Of a DNA stretch of 64,000 bases, positions 53,041 to 61,426 are shown one piece after another. This DNA comes from Rhodobacter sp. (lineage in GTDB: Bacteria; Pseudomonadota; Alphaproteobacteria; Rhodobacterales; Rhodobacteraceae): contig JAIXUH010000005.1 of NCBI GenBank assembly GCA_027484145.1, positions 109,165-173,164 on the forward strand, given 5' to 3'. The translations under genes were made by a program, and so were the position numbers. The stretch's first letter is position 1, and every line of letters begins with the position of its first letter. Under the pieces are notes generated by a model that saw nothing but the letters and a program-made list of their open reading frames with translations, was not told where the DNA came from and ran no database searches.

Positions 53041-53730
53041 ATGCAAGAGATCAAAGACGTAGAAGCACCAACAAGCCGTGAGAACGGATTTGCACACAAT
53101 AGCCCGAGCTTGCTCATTGTGGACGACCACACAATGATCCTTGAGGTTATGTCAGACTACATGCAGAGCAAGTCTGGCATTCCCACTCAAACGGCAAAGT
53201 CACTAGATGACGCGCGGAACCTGATTGCTGGTCAGGGGACGTTTGACGTCATACTTCTCGACCTTCATCTGCCGTCCGTATCGGGACTAGCCGCGTTAAA
53301 AGAACTTCTCATTCTCAATCGTGGAAAGCCTGTTGCAATCTTCACAGGAAGCGTCAGCATGCCCGCTCAAACCGATATCCTCAATGCTGGTGCAGCGGGA
53401 ATCATCCTAAAGACAAGTGCGCTTAGAACAGTGGTCAATGCAATCCGCTTTATTCATGCGGGCGAACGCTATGTTGCAGCAAATTTGCACACGCAAAAGC
53501 CAGAGTATCTGACAAGTGTGTTTGGTGACCTGGGGCAAATAACTTTTACACCAAAGGAACTTGCAGTTCTTCAGCAACTCGCTCGGGGGCTCAGCAACAG
53601 GATGATCGGTGTTGAGATGATGCAAGCAGAGACGACTGTTAAAATGCATGTTGCCTCGATCTGCCGGAAACTTAATGTTAAGAATAGAACACATGCAGTT
53701 GTTCTTGCAAAGTCCTTGGGGCTTGCCTGA
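53041..53730 (+). CDS. NarL/FixJ-type response regulator
   Basis: 229 residues. Receiver at about 22-140: LLIVDDHTMIL (acidic pair), VILLDLHLPSVSG (phospho-aspartate), AIFTGS and ILKTSA (conserved lysine). LuxR-type helix-turn-helix at about 165-225: FTPKELAVLQQLARGLSNRM, VKMHVASICRKLNV. All key residues are present. No sensor kinase is nearby. TATAAT at 52986-52991 may be part of its promoter. Its stop overlaps the next start (TGATG), so it is coupled to a glycosyltransferase, an uncommon pairing. GC content is lower than in the left part of the window. Confidence 0.92.
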   Translation: MQEIKDVEAPTSRENGFAHNSPSLLIVDDHTMILEVMSDYMQSKSGIPTQTAKSLDDARNLIAGQGTFDVILLDLHLPSVSGLAALKELLILNRGKPVAIFTGSVSMPAQTDILNAGAAGIILKTSALRTVVNAIRFIHAGERYVAANLHTQKPEYLTSVFGDLGQITFTPKELAVLQQLARGLSNRMIGVEMMQAETTVKMHVASICRKLNVKNRTHAVVLAKSLGLA

Positions 53731-54455
53731 TGGAAAGGATAGATACCACGCCCAGAAAAGCTCTACTTGACGCTTCCGACATCCTAGTCGTCGTCGCATC
53801 TCGTCTTGATTCAACGGACTTTGCCAAAACATCCGCAACATTCCGCACTCTGAATGCAATGAATTATTACGGCCTCTCGTTGCTGCCTTGCTACAATAAC
53901 AAAACAAGCTTAAGTGTTGTCTACAATATGGCAATTGGTAGAATTCTGGCGCGGCACAAATACATTGTCTTTGCCCACGACGACTTGCACTTTCTCGATT
54001 TCTATTGGCCAGAAAGGCTCCGACTTGGATTGTCGACGTTCGATATTGTTGGTGTCGCGGGGAATCGGAAATGCCTGCCGGGTCAGCCCGCTTGGGGTTT
54101 TGTTGATTTGAAGGGAACGCCTAGCTCTTTGGAGAACTACAGTGGACAAGTAGCGCATGGCACTGTTTTTCCACCAAAGCTTGTGAACTACTTTGGTCCA
54201 TCAAAGGTTGAAGTCGAATTGCTTGATGGACTGTTTATAGCCTGCCGCGTTGATTCTCTTTTGAATAGTGGAATTCGCTTTGATGAACGCTTTGACTTTC
54301 ATTTCTACGACCTCGATTTCACAAGAACAGCACGAAAGAGTGGATTGACATGCGGCACTTGGGACATATCCCTCATGCATGAAAGCGAAGGTGGCTATGG
54401 ATCACCATCTTGGATCGAGAATTACTACCGGTATATAAGCAAGTGGGAAAGTTAG
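53730..54455 (+). CDS. StrF-like glycosyltransferase-type protein
   Basis: 241 residues of GT-A fold. LSVVYNMAIGRILARHKYIV is followed by FAHDDLHFLDFYWPERLRLG (the HDD acidic motif), then VELLDGLFIACRVDSLL and FDFHFYDLDFTRTARKSGLT. This matches the streptomycin-biosynthesis StrF-like glycosyltransferase domain. The first Met overlaps the response-regulator stop by one base. It may decorate a surface glycan or protein; no acceptor can be inferred. Low-GC island. Confidence 0.8.
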   Translation: MERIDTTPRKALLDASDILVVVASRLDSTDFAKTSATFRTLNAMNYYGLSLLPCYNNKTSLSVVYNMAIGRILARHKYIVFAHDDLHFLDFYWPERLRLGLSTFDIVGVAGNRKCLPGQPAWGFVDLKGTPSSLENYSGQVAHGTVFPPKLVNYFGPSKVEVELLDGLFIACRVDSLLNSGIRFDERFDFHFYDLDFTRTARKSGLTCGTWDISLMHESEGGYGSPSWIENYYRYISKWES

Positions 54456-54501
54456 GCCTTCGCGGCGGCATTCACATCAACCCCGTCCTCGCAATCCTGA
54501 A

Positions 54502-54942
54502 TCACCGCCGAACATACATTTCATAATAGGAAGTCCATGCAGGCTGGCGGACGTAATAGTAAGTTGGCTGAAACACATGCGATACATTTGGCTGAATGAT
54601 CCGATAAACCAAAACTGCGCGCGCTGGAACAACATAAGTTACTGCTGGAGCGACTATCGTTTCTGAGGCAAACTGCGCGGTGATAGATATATCTCTTTGC
54701 AGATAGTGCCGCGACACCCAACCACGCCGTCCTCGATACTCAGTTTCGCACCATCCATTCGACAGGCAACCGAAAATGAAAATAGGCGATCCAGCGCGTA
54801 TTGTCGCAATCTGCGCATATTTCTTTGAAGGCCCATCACGAAGGTTCACGTCCGCGATTGCAAAGGCGTTCGCCTCTGCCTCTTGAGTCAACAGACTTGA
54901 GATAAGTACCGCGACGATCAGCCCAAAGAGTCTTCCCAACAT
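54502..54942 (-). CDS. Exported bacterial SH3-domain protein
   Basis: 146 residues with a signal peptide (MLGRLFGLIVAVLISSLLTQ, cleavage near AEA-NA). An SH3b domain (about 28-85) includes VNLRDGPSKKYAQIATIRAG, GCLSNGWCETEYRGRRGWVS, with two cysteines. The C-terminal 55 residues are tyrosine-rich (PTYYYVRQPAWTSYYEMYV). SH3b domains bind peptidoglycan peptides, and the gene is next to a penicillin-binding protein gene, so a cell-wall role is plausible. Confidence 0.85.
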   Translation of the reverse strand: MLGRLFGLIVAVLISSLLTQEAEANAFAIADVNLRDGPSKKYAQIATIRAGSPIFIFGCLSNGWCETEYRGRRGWVSRHYLQRDISITAQFASETIVAPAVTYVVPARAVLVYRIIQPNVSHVFQPTYYYVRQPAWTSYYEMYVRR

Positions 54943-55069
54943 GTTTCCCCCAACGTTAAGTTCACCGGCAATTTAATCATTACGCGGAAAATCCAAGATT
55001 TCCCTGTATCTAGATATACTACGCATGCTCTTTCAGAATAAATGCTATCCTTCGATAGAATAGCGGAAA

Positions 55070-57283
55070 ATGACAGCTTGTCCGCAGGTCCGTTGCGATG
55101 ATTTCAAGGGTGAGTATCCGGTCGCTATCGAGGAATCAGTTGTGTCCGACAGTCTTGTAAATACATTTGCGTCTCTCGTGACCGCGGCGATCGCGGCGGT
55201 GTCGACCGGCCCCAGTGGCCGGATCGACTTACCGCAACTTGAGTTAGTTGCAACAGTGACTGAGCCAGTCAACGGCTTTGACTCAGATATTGTTGGAATG
55301 GACGGAAGCTATGTTGGACATGTAGCGAGCCAAACACCCGTCCCACTGACAATACTGGACTTGCCTCAAGAGTTCGTAGAAGCCGTCGTTGAAATTGAAG
55401 ATCGACGTTTCTATCGTCACAAAGGAATCGACTTCAGAGCAGCACTGAGCGCTGCACTTGCTACCGCGAACGGCAACACGAGAGGTGGGTCAACGCTGAC
55501 TCAACAATTGATAAAGGGAAAAGTGACTGGTAGCGAGCGCAGCCTTCGACGGAAAACCATCGAAGCGATCCTCGCGACGCGCATTGAAACGGCCGTACCT
55601 AAGGAAATCATCTTAAAAGCCTATCTCGAAGGAGCTTGGTTCGGTCGAGGTGTGACAGGTGCGGCGAGGGCACCTCAAGTGTGGTTTGGCAAAGAGTGGA
55701 GCAAGCTTTCACTCGGACAAGTGACTTATCTTGCTGGAATCTTGAAGGGTGCTGGCCAGTTTGATTCGATTGCGGACTCTGCAGCAGCGCGGCACTTCTC
55801 TCAATCTCGCCGCGACTTAGTCCTCAATACACTTTTAGAAAGAGGGAAGATTTCCAAAATTGAACGCGATGAAGCGCTTGTATCGGACCTTAATCTAATT
55901 CCCCGATCTTCCCGTCAGATTGGAGATCTCTGGGTCCTGCGAGCTGTTGCCAGAGAGATCGGACTCAGAAGCGAAGTCCACAAAGCTATCGCTCATCCGT
56001 CGTTCAAGATTGTTACGCACATTGATCAGAACTGGCAAACGTTGATCCAAGAAGTGTTGAGGTCAGAACTTGCGAATGTTCCGCGGGGCGCTGCTGGCTT
56101 TGTGGAAATGAATACTGCAAATGACGGTTCTCGCTCGATGCTGCAGGCTGCATCATCCTTCGTCACTGCTGGCGCAGGTGTTCGGAGCGGTGTGTTCTTA
56201 GGTCTTTCGCCAAGCGGAGGTTGGCTCGTGCTTAGTTCCAAAGGGCACCGCGACGGAACCGTAGAACTCTTCAGGGAAGGGTACATTCCGTTGAACCATA
56301 CGCCTCGCGCTGGGGAGGTCTTCGTTATAAACGATAGTGGTAAGTCACCTTCAGTTGAGACCACACCTTTGGTTCAGGCAGCCGTCGTGTTGCTGGATCC
56401 TACGAGTGGGGCAGTTTTGGCTACCGTTGGAGGCTTGAATCCAGAGGTCTCTGAGTTTGACCGGTCGCGCGCCATGCGTCAGCCAGGTTCTGCAATCAAG
56501 CCCTTCCTTTGGATGGCTGCATTGAAACTCGGCGTCAAGCCAGATTCTGTACTTAGCGAAGATCCAAAGCCCTATCCTTCAGCCCAAGGTTTTTGGACGC
56601 CTAAAAACTTTGGAGGAAACGCTGCTGGAAACATTACGATGTTTCGTGCATTAGAACAAAGTTCGAACCGAGCCGCGGTTGATCTGGCCGCCGGAATAGG
56701 AATTGCTGCCATGGCAGAAGTGGCACAAGATCTAGGTGTCTACAGTGATACGAAAATGGAACTCAATTTGACGTCAGCCCTAGGAAGTAGCGCAACGACA
56801 CTCATCAATCTATGTTCTGGTTATGCTGCCATTGTGAATGGTGGGCACCCTGTTGTGCCCCATGTTATTGCAGGATTGTCCCTACGGGGCGAAGTAAGCA
56901 TCGGGAAGCCTCAACGACCATTGGCTTCGCTTGACAGCGCATCTTTGTCTGCAATTCAATCCATGATGCGTGGTGTCGTTACGCGGGGCACCGCAGAGTC
57001 GGCATTTAGGGGCCACCCTGTTGCCATAATCGGAAAGACGGGCACATCACAAGACCATCGTGACAGTTGGTTTTTTGCCTTGACTCCGGACTTCGTCTTG
57101 GGTGTCTGGCTGGGGCGGGACGATAATACGCCTTTGCCAGGGGCTATGACGGGAGGTAGTGGAGCTGGCCGTATTTCTGCCCGAATCCTATCCGCAGCAT
57201 TCGAGGCGAATCTGATCGATGGTAACGGAAACCGTGATGGGACAGACAGCGAACTTTGGCCACCGTTGGTTTTCGAGCCTTAA
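55070..57283 (+). CDS. Class A penicillin-binding protein
   Basis: 737 residues. The glycosyltransferase (GT51) domain at about 95-270 has EIEDRRFYRHKGIDFRAALS, RGGSTLTQQLIKGK and RRKTIEAILATRIETAVPKE. The transpeptidase domain at about 430-710 has the serine in RQPGSAIKPFLWMAAL (SxxK), EQSSNRAAVDLA (SxN) and IGKTGTSQDHRDSW (KTG). It builds and cross-links peptidoglycan. The N-terminus has only a weak hydrophobic stretch (VNTFASLVTAAIAAVSTG) instead of the usual strong membrane anchor; the start may lie elsewhere. Lower GC marks it as part of the island. Confidence 0.9.
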   Translation: MTACPQVRCDDFKGEYPVAIEESVVSDSLVNTFASLVTAAIAAVSTGPSGRIDLPQLELVATVTEPVNGFDSDIVGMDGSYVGHVASQTPVPLTILDLPQEFVEAVVEIEDRRFYRHKGIDFRAALSAALATANGNTRGGSTLTQQLIKGKVTGSERSLRRKTIEAILATRIETAVPKEIILKAYLEGAWFGRGVTGAARAPQVWFGKEWSKLSLGQVTYLAGILKGAGQFDSIADSAAARHFSQSRRDLVLNTLLERGKISKIERDEALVSDLNLIPRSSRQIGDLWVLRAVAREIGLRSEVHKAIAHPSFKIVTHIDQNWQTLIQEVLRSELANVPRGAAGFVEMNTANDGSRSMLQAASSFVTAGAGVRSGVFLGLSPSGGWLVLSSKGHRDGTVELFREGYIPLNHTPRAGEVFVINDSGKSPSVETTPLVQAAVVLLDPTSGAVLATVGGLNPEVSEFDRSRAMRQPGSAIKPFLWMAALKLGVKPDSVLSEDPKPYPSAQGFWTPKNFGGNAAGNITMFRALEQSSNRAAVDLAAGIGIAAMAEVAQDLGVYSDTKMELNLTSALGSSATTLINLCSGYAAIVNGGHPVVPHVIAGLSLRGEVSIGKPQRPLASLDSASLSAIQSMMRGVVTRGTAESAFRGHPVAIIGKTGTSQDHRDSWFFALTPDFVLGVWLGRDDNTPLPGAMTGGSGAGRISARILSAAFEANLIDGNGNRDGTDSELWPPLVFEP

Positions 57284-57310
57284 ATTGCCTCAATATCTGT
57301 TAATGAAGAT

Positions 57311-58401
57311 TGCTCTGTTTCACAAACCCTCTGAGCGATTCATCTTGTGAATCCAGCGTGATAGCTGGAGGGCATGAGCAGACTGAACACACCATCCTAC
57401 AAGACCCTGAACCGGCCCGCGTATAAAGAGGCGCTCAAGCGCCGCGGGTCGCTGACGATCTGGTTCGATCCTGAGGTGGCGTAGGCAGTGAGGCCGACCG
57501 GAAAGCGTGGGCGCTTGCCGCTCTACAGCGATGCTGCTTTCCAGACCTGCGTGACGATGAAGGTTCTGTTCGGCATGGCCCTGCGGCAAACGACCGGGTT
57601 CGTGGAGAGCCTGCTTTGCCTAATCGGCCTGAACTGGGAAGCGCCGGACTTCAGCACGCTCAGCCGTCGCCAGAAGACCCTCGCCGTGAACATCCCACAT
57701 CGGGGGTCACAGGGCCCGCTGCACCTGCTGATCAATGGCACGACGATCAAGATGAAGAGGAAAGGCGAGTGGAATGTCCGTAAGCATGGGGGGCAAAACG
57801 CCGCGTCTGGCGCAAGGTCCATCTCGGGATCGACGAACAAACGCTGGAGATCAGGGCGGTCGAGGTCACCGGTAGCGAGATAGGCGATGCGCCCATGCTG
57901 CCTGAGCTGCACAGTCAGATCCCGCCCGACGAGGATATCGCAAGCTTCACCGTCGACGGGGCATACGACACCCGAAGGTGCCACGCTGCCACCGCCGAAC
58001 GCGGGGCCCATGCCGTGATCCCGCCCTGCAAGGACGCCAAGCGGTGGCAGACAGAAACGGCAGGCGCGGTCGCCCGCAACGAGGCGCTGCGGGCGACGAA
58101 ACACCTGGGACGCGCGCTCTGGCGACCCCTCTCGGAAGATTTCTGCGCAATCTCCTTCCGGGCAACGGATGGAGTGGATATCACCGCCGAAGCCGCGCAT
58201 GGACGAAAACGCACTGCGTCAAGCTGCTGGCTGAGCGCCTCATGGCGTGGGACTTCGACCGCCAAATCGCGGAGTTCTAGGTCCCTGTTGCTGTGCTGAA
58301 CGGCTATACAGAACTCGGCATCCCCGTCACGAAAGTCGCAGGATAGGTTTGTCCGGGATAAGGGGCAGTCCGGCACTACGCCGATTTGTGCAATAGAGAC
58401 G
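57311..58401 (+). mobile_element. Decayed IS5-family insertion sequence
   Basis: A 1.1-kb element bounded by imperfect terminal inverted repeats: GCTCTGTTTCACAAA at 57312-57326 and TTTGTGCAATAGAGAC at 58385-58400 (reverse complement GTCTCTATTGCACAAA). These are typical IS903/IS5 ends. It contains one transposase gene with several frame and stop lesions. It lies between the PBP gene and the small membrane protein gene. Confidence 0.85.
57374..58346 (+). pseudogene. IS5-family transposase, multiply broken
   Basis: The reading starts MSRLNTPSYKTLNRPAYKEA and hits TAG at 57482-57484 (WFDPEVA-stop). It continues with RGRLPLYSDAAFQTCVTMKV and LNWEAPDFSTLSRRQKTL to about 57800. There it shifts frame to KVHLGIDEQTLEIRAVEVTG and SFTVDGAYDTRRCHAATAER, and shifts again after LGRALWR at about 58120 to reach SGYHRRSRAWTKTHCVKLL. 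A further stop lies in AEF-stop near 58280, and the frame ends at 58346. All DDE parts are present but scattered over frames, so it is inactive. Confidence 0.88.
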
Positions 58402-58523
58402 AGCGGTATCGTCGTAGAAGTTATTCTTTGGTGCCTGTACCGTTCTCAACGCTTTCCCCGTGCGGGAAATTGCAGCCAAAAACCGAAATTTAAAGCCACC
58501 CAAATCTTAGGGGAGTGTGTCTT

Positions 58524-58796
58524 TCAAAATTGAACATGCGCGCCTGACAGCACGGAGATGAGTGTCAATGCCGCCGCAACAAAGAAAAACGTTTTCGAAT
58601 ATCCCTTTTTAAGTCGAGCGTCCGACTGCTCATTCAGATCAATTGGTAATACCAGTAGTGCAATCAGAAACTTACTGTCAAGCGACTTCACTTTGGAGAT
58701 AGCGTCGGCTGACGTGTCCGCAAGAACTTCCACCCGCTTTCTGTCTTGAAAGCCATCTTCAGCTAAAGCGTTGTATTCAACTCTAAACCTGATCAT
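58524..58796 (-). CDS. Small membrane protein, unknown
   Basis: 90 residues: a soluble beta-alpha part (MIRFRVEYNALAEDGFQDRK, VEVLADTSADAISKVKSLDS) and one C-terminal membrane helix (TFFFVAAALTLISVLSGAHV). It follows the GT2-like gene by 26 bases on the same strand, so it is probably co-transcribed. No family recognised. Low-GC composition fits the island. Confidence 0.5.
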   Translation of the reverse strand: MIRFRVEYNALAEDGFQDRKRVEVLADTSADAISKVKSLDSKFLIALLVLPIDLNEQSDARLKKGYSKTFFFVAAALTLISVLSGAHVQF

Positions 58797-58822
58797 GCTA
58801 GCTCCATTTCGCCTGTTGATGT

Positions 58823-59599
58823 TTACCGCGCAGACAGATTGAAAGATCGCGCTTTCAATACAGAAAACACTATCTTGCGCAGAATTGTGAAGATTCCACC
58901 TATATGATGCATACGAAGCGCGCGATAATCGCCAAAAATTCTTAATATAATATCTTTAAGTTTATGGAAGGAAAAGATGATTTTCCCAGAGGGCGGCAGA
59001 ACAGTCCCGACCAAGGTTTCTGCAATATAGCGTGTTTGCGCTTCTTCCTTTCCAAACCAGCGCAAGAGCGCTTCGTACTCTGCCGCGGCCCCAAAGGAAG
59101 TGTCTAGTTTACGTTGTACGTTCAAAAATTCCCTCCGAATAAATAATGCGGGGAAGACAACGTAGTGACCATTTTTCAGCGACTTTTGTGACAGGACCGT
59201 TCCTTGATTAACACGTTTCACAGCAGCCTGCTTTCCGCGTGTTATGCTCTCGATATCACAGCATACGGCCTGGAGGGTTTCAACGTGAAAAGCATCGACA
59301 ATTCTAGACAGAGAGTAGCTACAACTGAAGAAAGTTGTGGGCGGCATGAAGGAAACAATTTCACCGGTCGCAACCTCAATTCCAAGATTTACAGCTTCGA
59401 TATTTGAAATCCCCGGGGCAGAAATGAGTACCATGTCTGGATGTGCCACAATCTTCGTTGCCGCATTTAACTCCTCATCGACTGAATTGAGGACGATTAT
59501 GTGTTGAAGGTCTTCGTGAACCTGTTTTTCAACACTCTCAATGGTCCTATGCAAGTCGGCGAAATGCTCTCCACAGTAGGTGATCACACTTACCTTCAT
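58823..59599 (-). CDS. GT2-like glycosyltransferase without DxD motif
   Basis: 258 residues. The N-terminus MKVSVITYCGEHFADLHRTI with VEKQVHEDLQHIIVLNSVDE, and ISNIEAVNLGIEVATGEIVS, matches family 2 glycosyltransferases. Where relatives have the metal-binding LNSDD, this protein has FMPPTTFFSC, with no acidic residue. VLSQKSLKNGHYVVFPALFI and SFGAAAEYEALLRWFG follow the family plan. It may be inactive as a transferase or use another mechanism. A small membrane protein gene follows. Confidence 0.75.
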   Translation of the reverse strand: MKVSVITYCGEHFADLHRTIESVEKQVHEDLQHIIVLNSVDEELNAATKIVAHPDMVLISAPGISNIEAVNLGIEVATGEIVSFMPPTTFFSCSYSLSRIVDAFHVETLQAVCCDIESITRGKQAAVKRVNQGTVLSQKSLKNGHYVVFPALFIRREFLNVQRKLDTSFGAAAEYEALLRWFGKEEAQTRYIAETLVGTVLPPSGKIIFSFHKLKDIILRIFGDYRALRMHHIGGIFTILRKIVFSVLKARSFNLSAR

Positions 59600-60279
59600 T
59601 TCACACCTGAAGAGGGGGAAGCGCCCGCAAAGTAAAAGACCTCATGAGAATCTGTGCTCTTTCTTTTGTGTTTCTTTTGATTCCACTCACCCCTGTGCGG
59701 TCCTTGATACCGTTCCCACGTCACTTGGGTAACTTCGTGATGCAGTCATAGGTGTCTAGGCCCATCTCTGCTTGGCAGCGAAAGTCTTTCTTGACCTATC
59801 TTTAGATATCCAGTTTTGGATTGTTTGCCTCAGTGTGAGCCTTCGCTGAATTTCGCTCGACCCTGAATTTGCATCTGCTGCCTCCCTAGCTTTTCCAACT
59901 TTTGATGTGCCAACCTCATTAGATTGACCGTACTGGTCGTGTGACCTCGGGTCCAGACTTCGGTAATGGGGCTGTGCCAGTCAAGTAGTTTTGCGCAGGC
60001 GAGATTGGCCGCAAGGGTGCGGTTTTGGAGTCGGGTCTTTTTTGCCGCCCTGCCATTACTGCCGCCCTCGTGTGAGATCATCCCGGGTGCATGCTTCGGT
60101 CCGCGGTCGGCGCGATGGCCGCCAACATGATGCTGGTTCAATGTAATTCCGATGTGCCCATCTCATTGGCGTGCTCGATCGTGATCGGCCACAGTCTGGA
60201 CCACGGCATCATCGAAACGCGTCCTTGAGGGACCTCGAAGGCCAGCGCTCAGGCAGGCAGCGGTTGGGAACTTGGGTCG
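59600..60279. other. Gene-poor stretch with IS debris
   Basis: No credible gene. The right half (about 59830-60200) has higher GC than its left neighbour and reads like transposon-derived sequence in broken frames. A 35-codon hydrophobic frame at 59644-59751 has no convincing ribosome binding site. Confidence 0.45.
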
Positions 60280-60610
60280 TCAGGCCGCATGAGGCAAGAC
60301 GAGTTCTGACCGGAAGGCGGTGCCGTCCACGCACATCCTGTGAAGGATCACCCCGATGCGCCGCGCCAAGGCGATCATGGCTGGTTTCGCACCACGACGG
60401 AAGACGAGCTGGGCTGCCCATGTTCTCAGCCATGTCGAACGTCCACGATGCATCATAACGGTCGCGGCCTGGCATAGCGCACGGCGCAGGTTGACGTCAC
60501 CCGCCTTGGTGATCCCGCCCGAGACGACGCGCTCGCCAGATTGGTTCCGCGAGGGCGTCAGGCCAAACCGTTCGATGGGTCCCGACCCTTCTGTATCTGC
60601 GTTCTGCTAG
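60280..60610 (-). pseudogene. C-terminal fragment of an IS110-family transposase
   Basis: On the minus strand the sequence reads GPIERFGLTPSRNQSGERV, then GGITKAGDVNLRRALCQAAT, RSTWLRTWAAQLVFRRGAKP and LARRIGVILHRMCVDGTAFR before TGA at 60282-60280. This is the highly conserved C-terminal (IS116/IS110/IS902) domain. The N-terminal DEDD domain is missing, so only a relic remains. Confidence 0.85.
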
Positions 60611-60784
60611 ACTGGCCCCGTCACCGGCCCCGGCCAAGGCCGATGGCGGGGTGGTGCGCGACGTCGGACCCTTGTGGCATGACCACGCCTCTTAGCCTGT
60701 CGGCACCGCCTCTCTTCATCGTCTCGAACAGTTGATTGCGGCCGTGCAGGACCGCGCACCAGAAGGAAGAGAGCATGGACAGGC

Positions 60785-61084
60785 TTGTGATCTTTCGCCG
60801 GATCAAGTCCGTTCGCGTGTTCTCTCGGACCAGTGGCGTTTCCACGCTCACTATCTCGCGGTCCAAGGTCAGGTCCGCCACGATCTTCTTCAACCGCGCG
60901 TTCTCGTCCTCGAGCCGCTTGAACCGCTTCATCTCGGCGGGAAGCAAACATACTTCTTCTTCCAGTTGAAGTAAGTCGCTTTGCTGATCACCGCCTTGCG
61001 GCAGATATCCGCAACCGGCGTTCCGCCTTCGCCCTGCTTGATAATGAACGCCTTCCGCTTGTCTGTGAATTTGCTCGCCTTCAT
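60785..61084 (-). pseudogene. IS3-family OrfA remnant, frameshifted
   Basis: MKASKFTDKRKAFIIKQGEG and TPVADICRKAVISKATYFNW are a standard IS3 OrfA helix-turn-helix start. The frame stops at 60929. The leucine-zipper part continues in another frame (EMKRFKRLEDENARLKKIVA, DLTLDREI) to about 60785. A conventional DRE-(ML)...IRRK end is disrupted. OrfB is absent, leaving a dead fragment next to the IS110 relic. Confidence 0.85.
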
Positions 61085-61426
61085 CCGATTCCGCTCCTCT
61101 CCCAGACAGGAAAGCGTAGCGAAAAACTCCAGCTTCAAGCGGTCTAGTTTGCGGGGATCAGATCACATTATCAGGGGGAAGCCGCACAGAACGAAAGTCC
61201 CGGACAGAAAAGCCCCGTTTTCGCTGGACCAGGTGACTGCCAGTTCCGGGTGCCCGCGCCCAACACACTGTGAGTGTCGGCTTTCACCTGCGTCACCATG
61301 AATCTTAAGTACAGAACAGTGTCTTTTGAGACTAGTTCTGTCCTTTGACATGGAATCCAACTAATGCCTCGCGTAGTCTCGGGAAGCATTATTGTCTTCC
61401 AAGGCTCCTTGCAGCAAGCCGAAGTC

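Noticed and set aside
59644..59751. 35-codon frame with signal-peptide-like hydrophobic start (MRICALSFVFLLIPL)
   Set aside because: No convincing ribosome binding site and no continuation; length is within chance.
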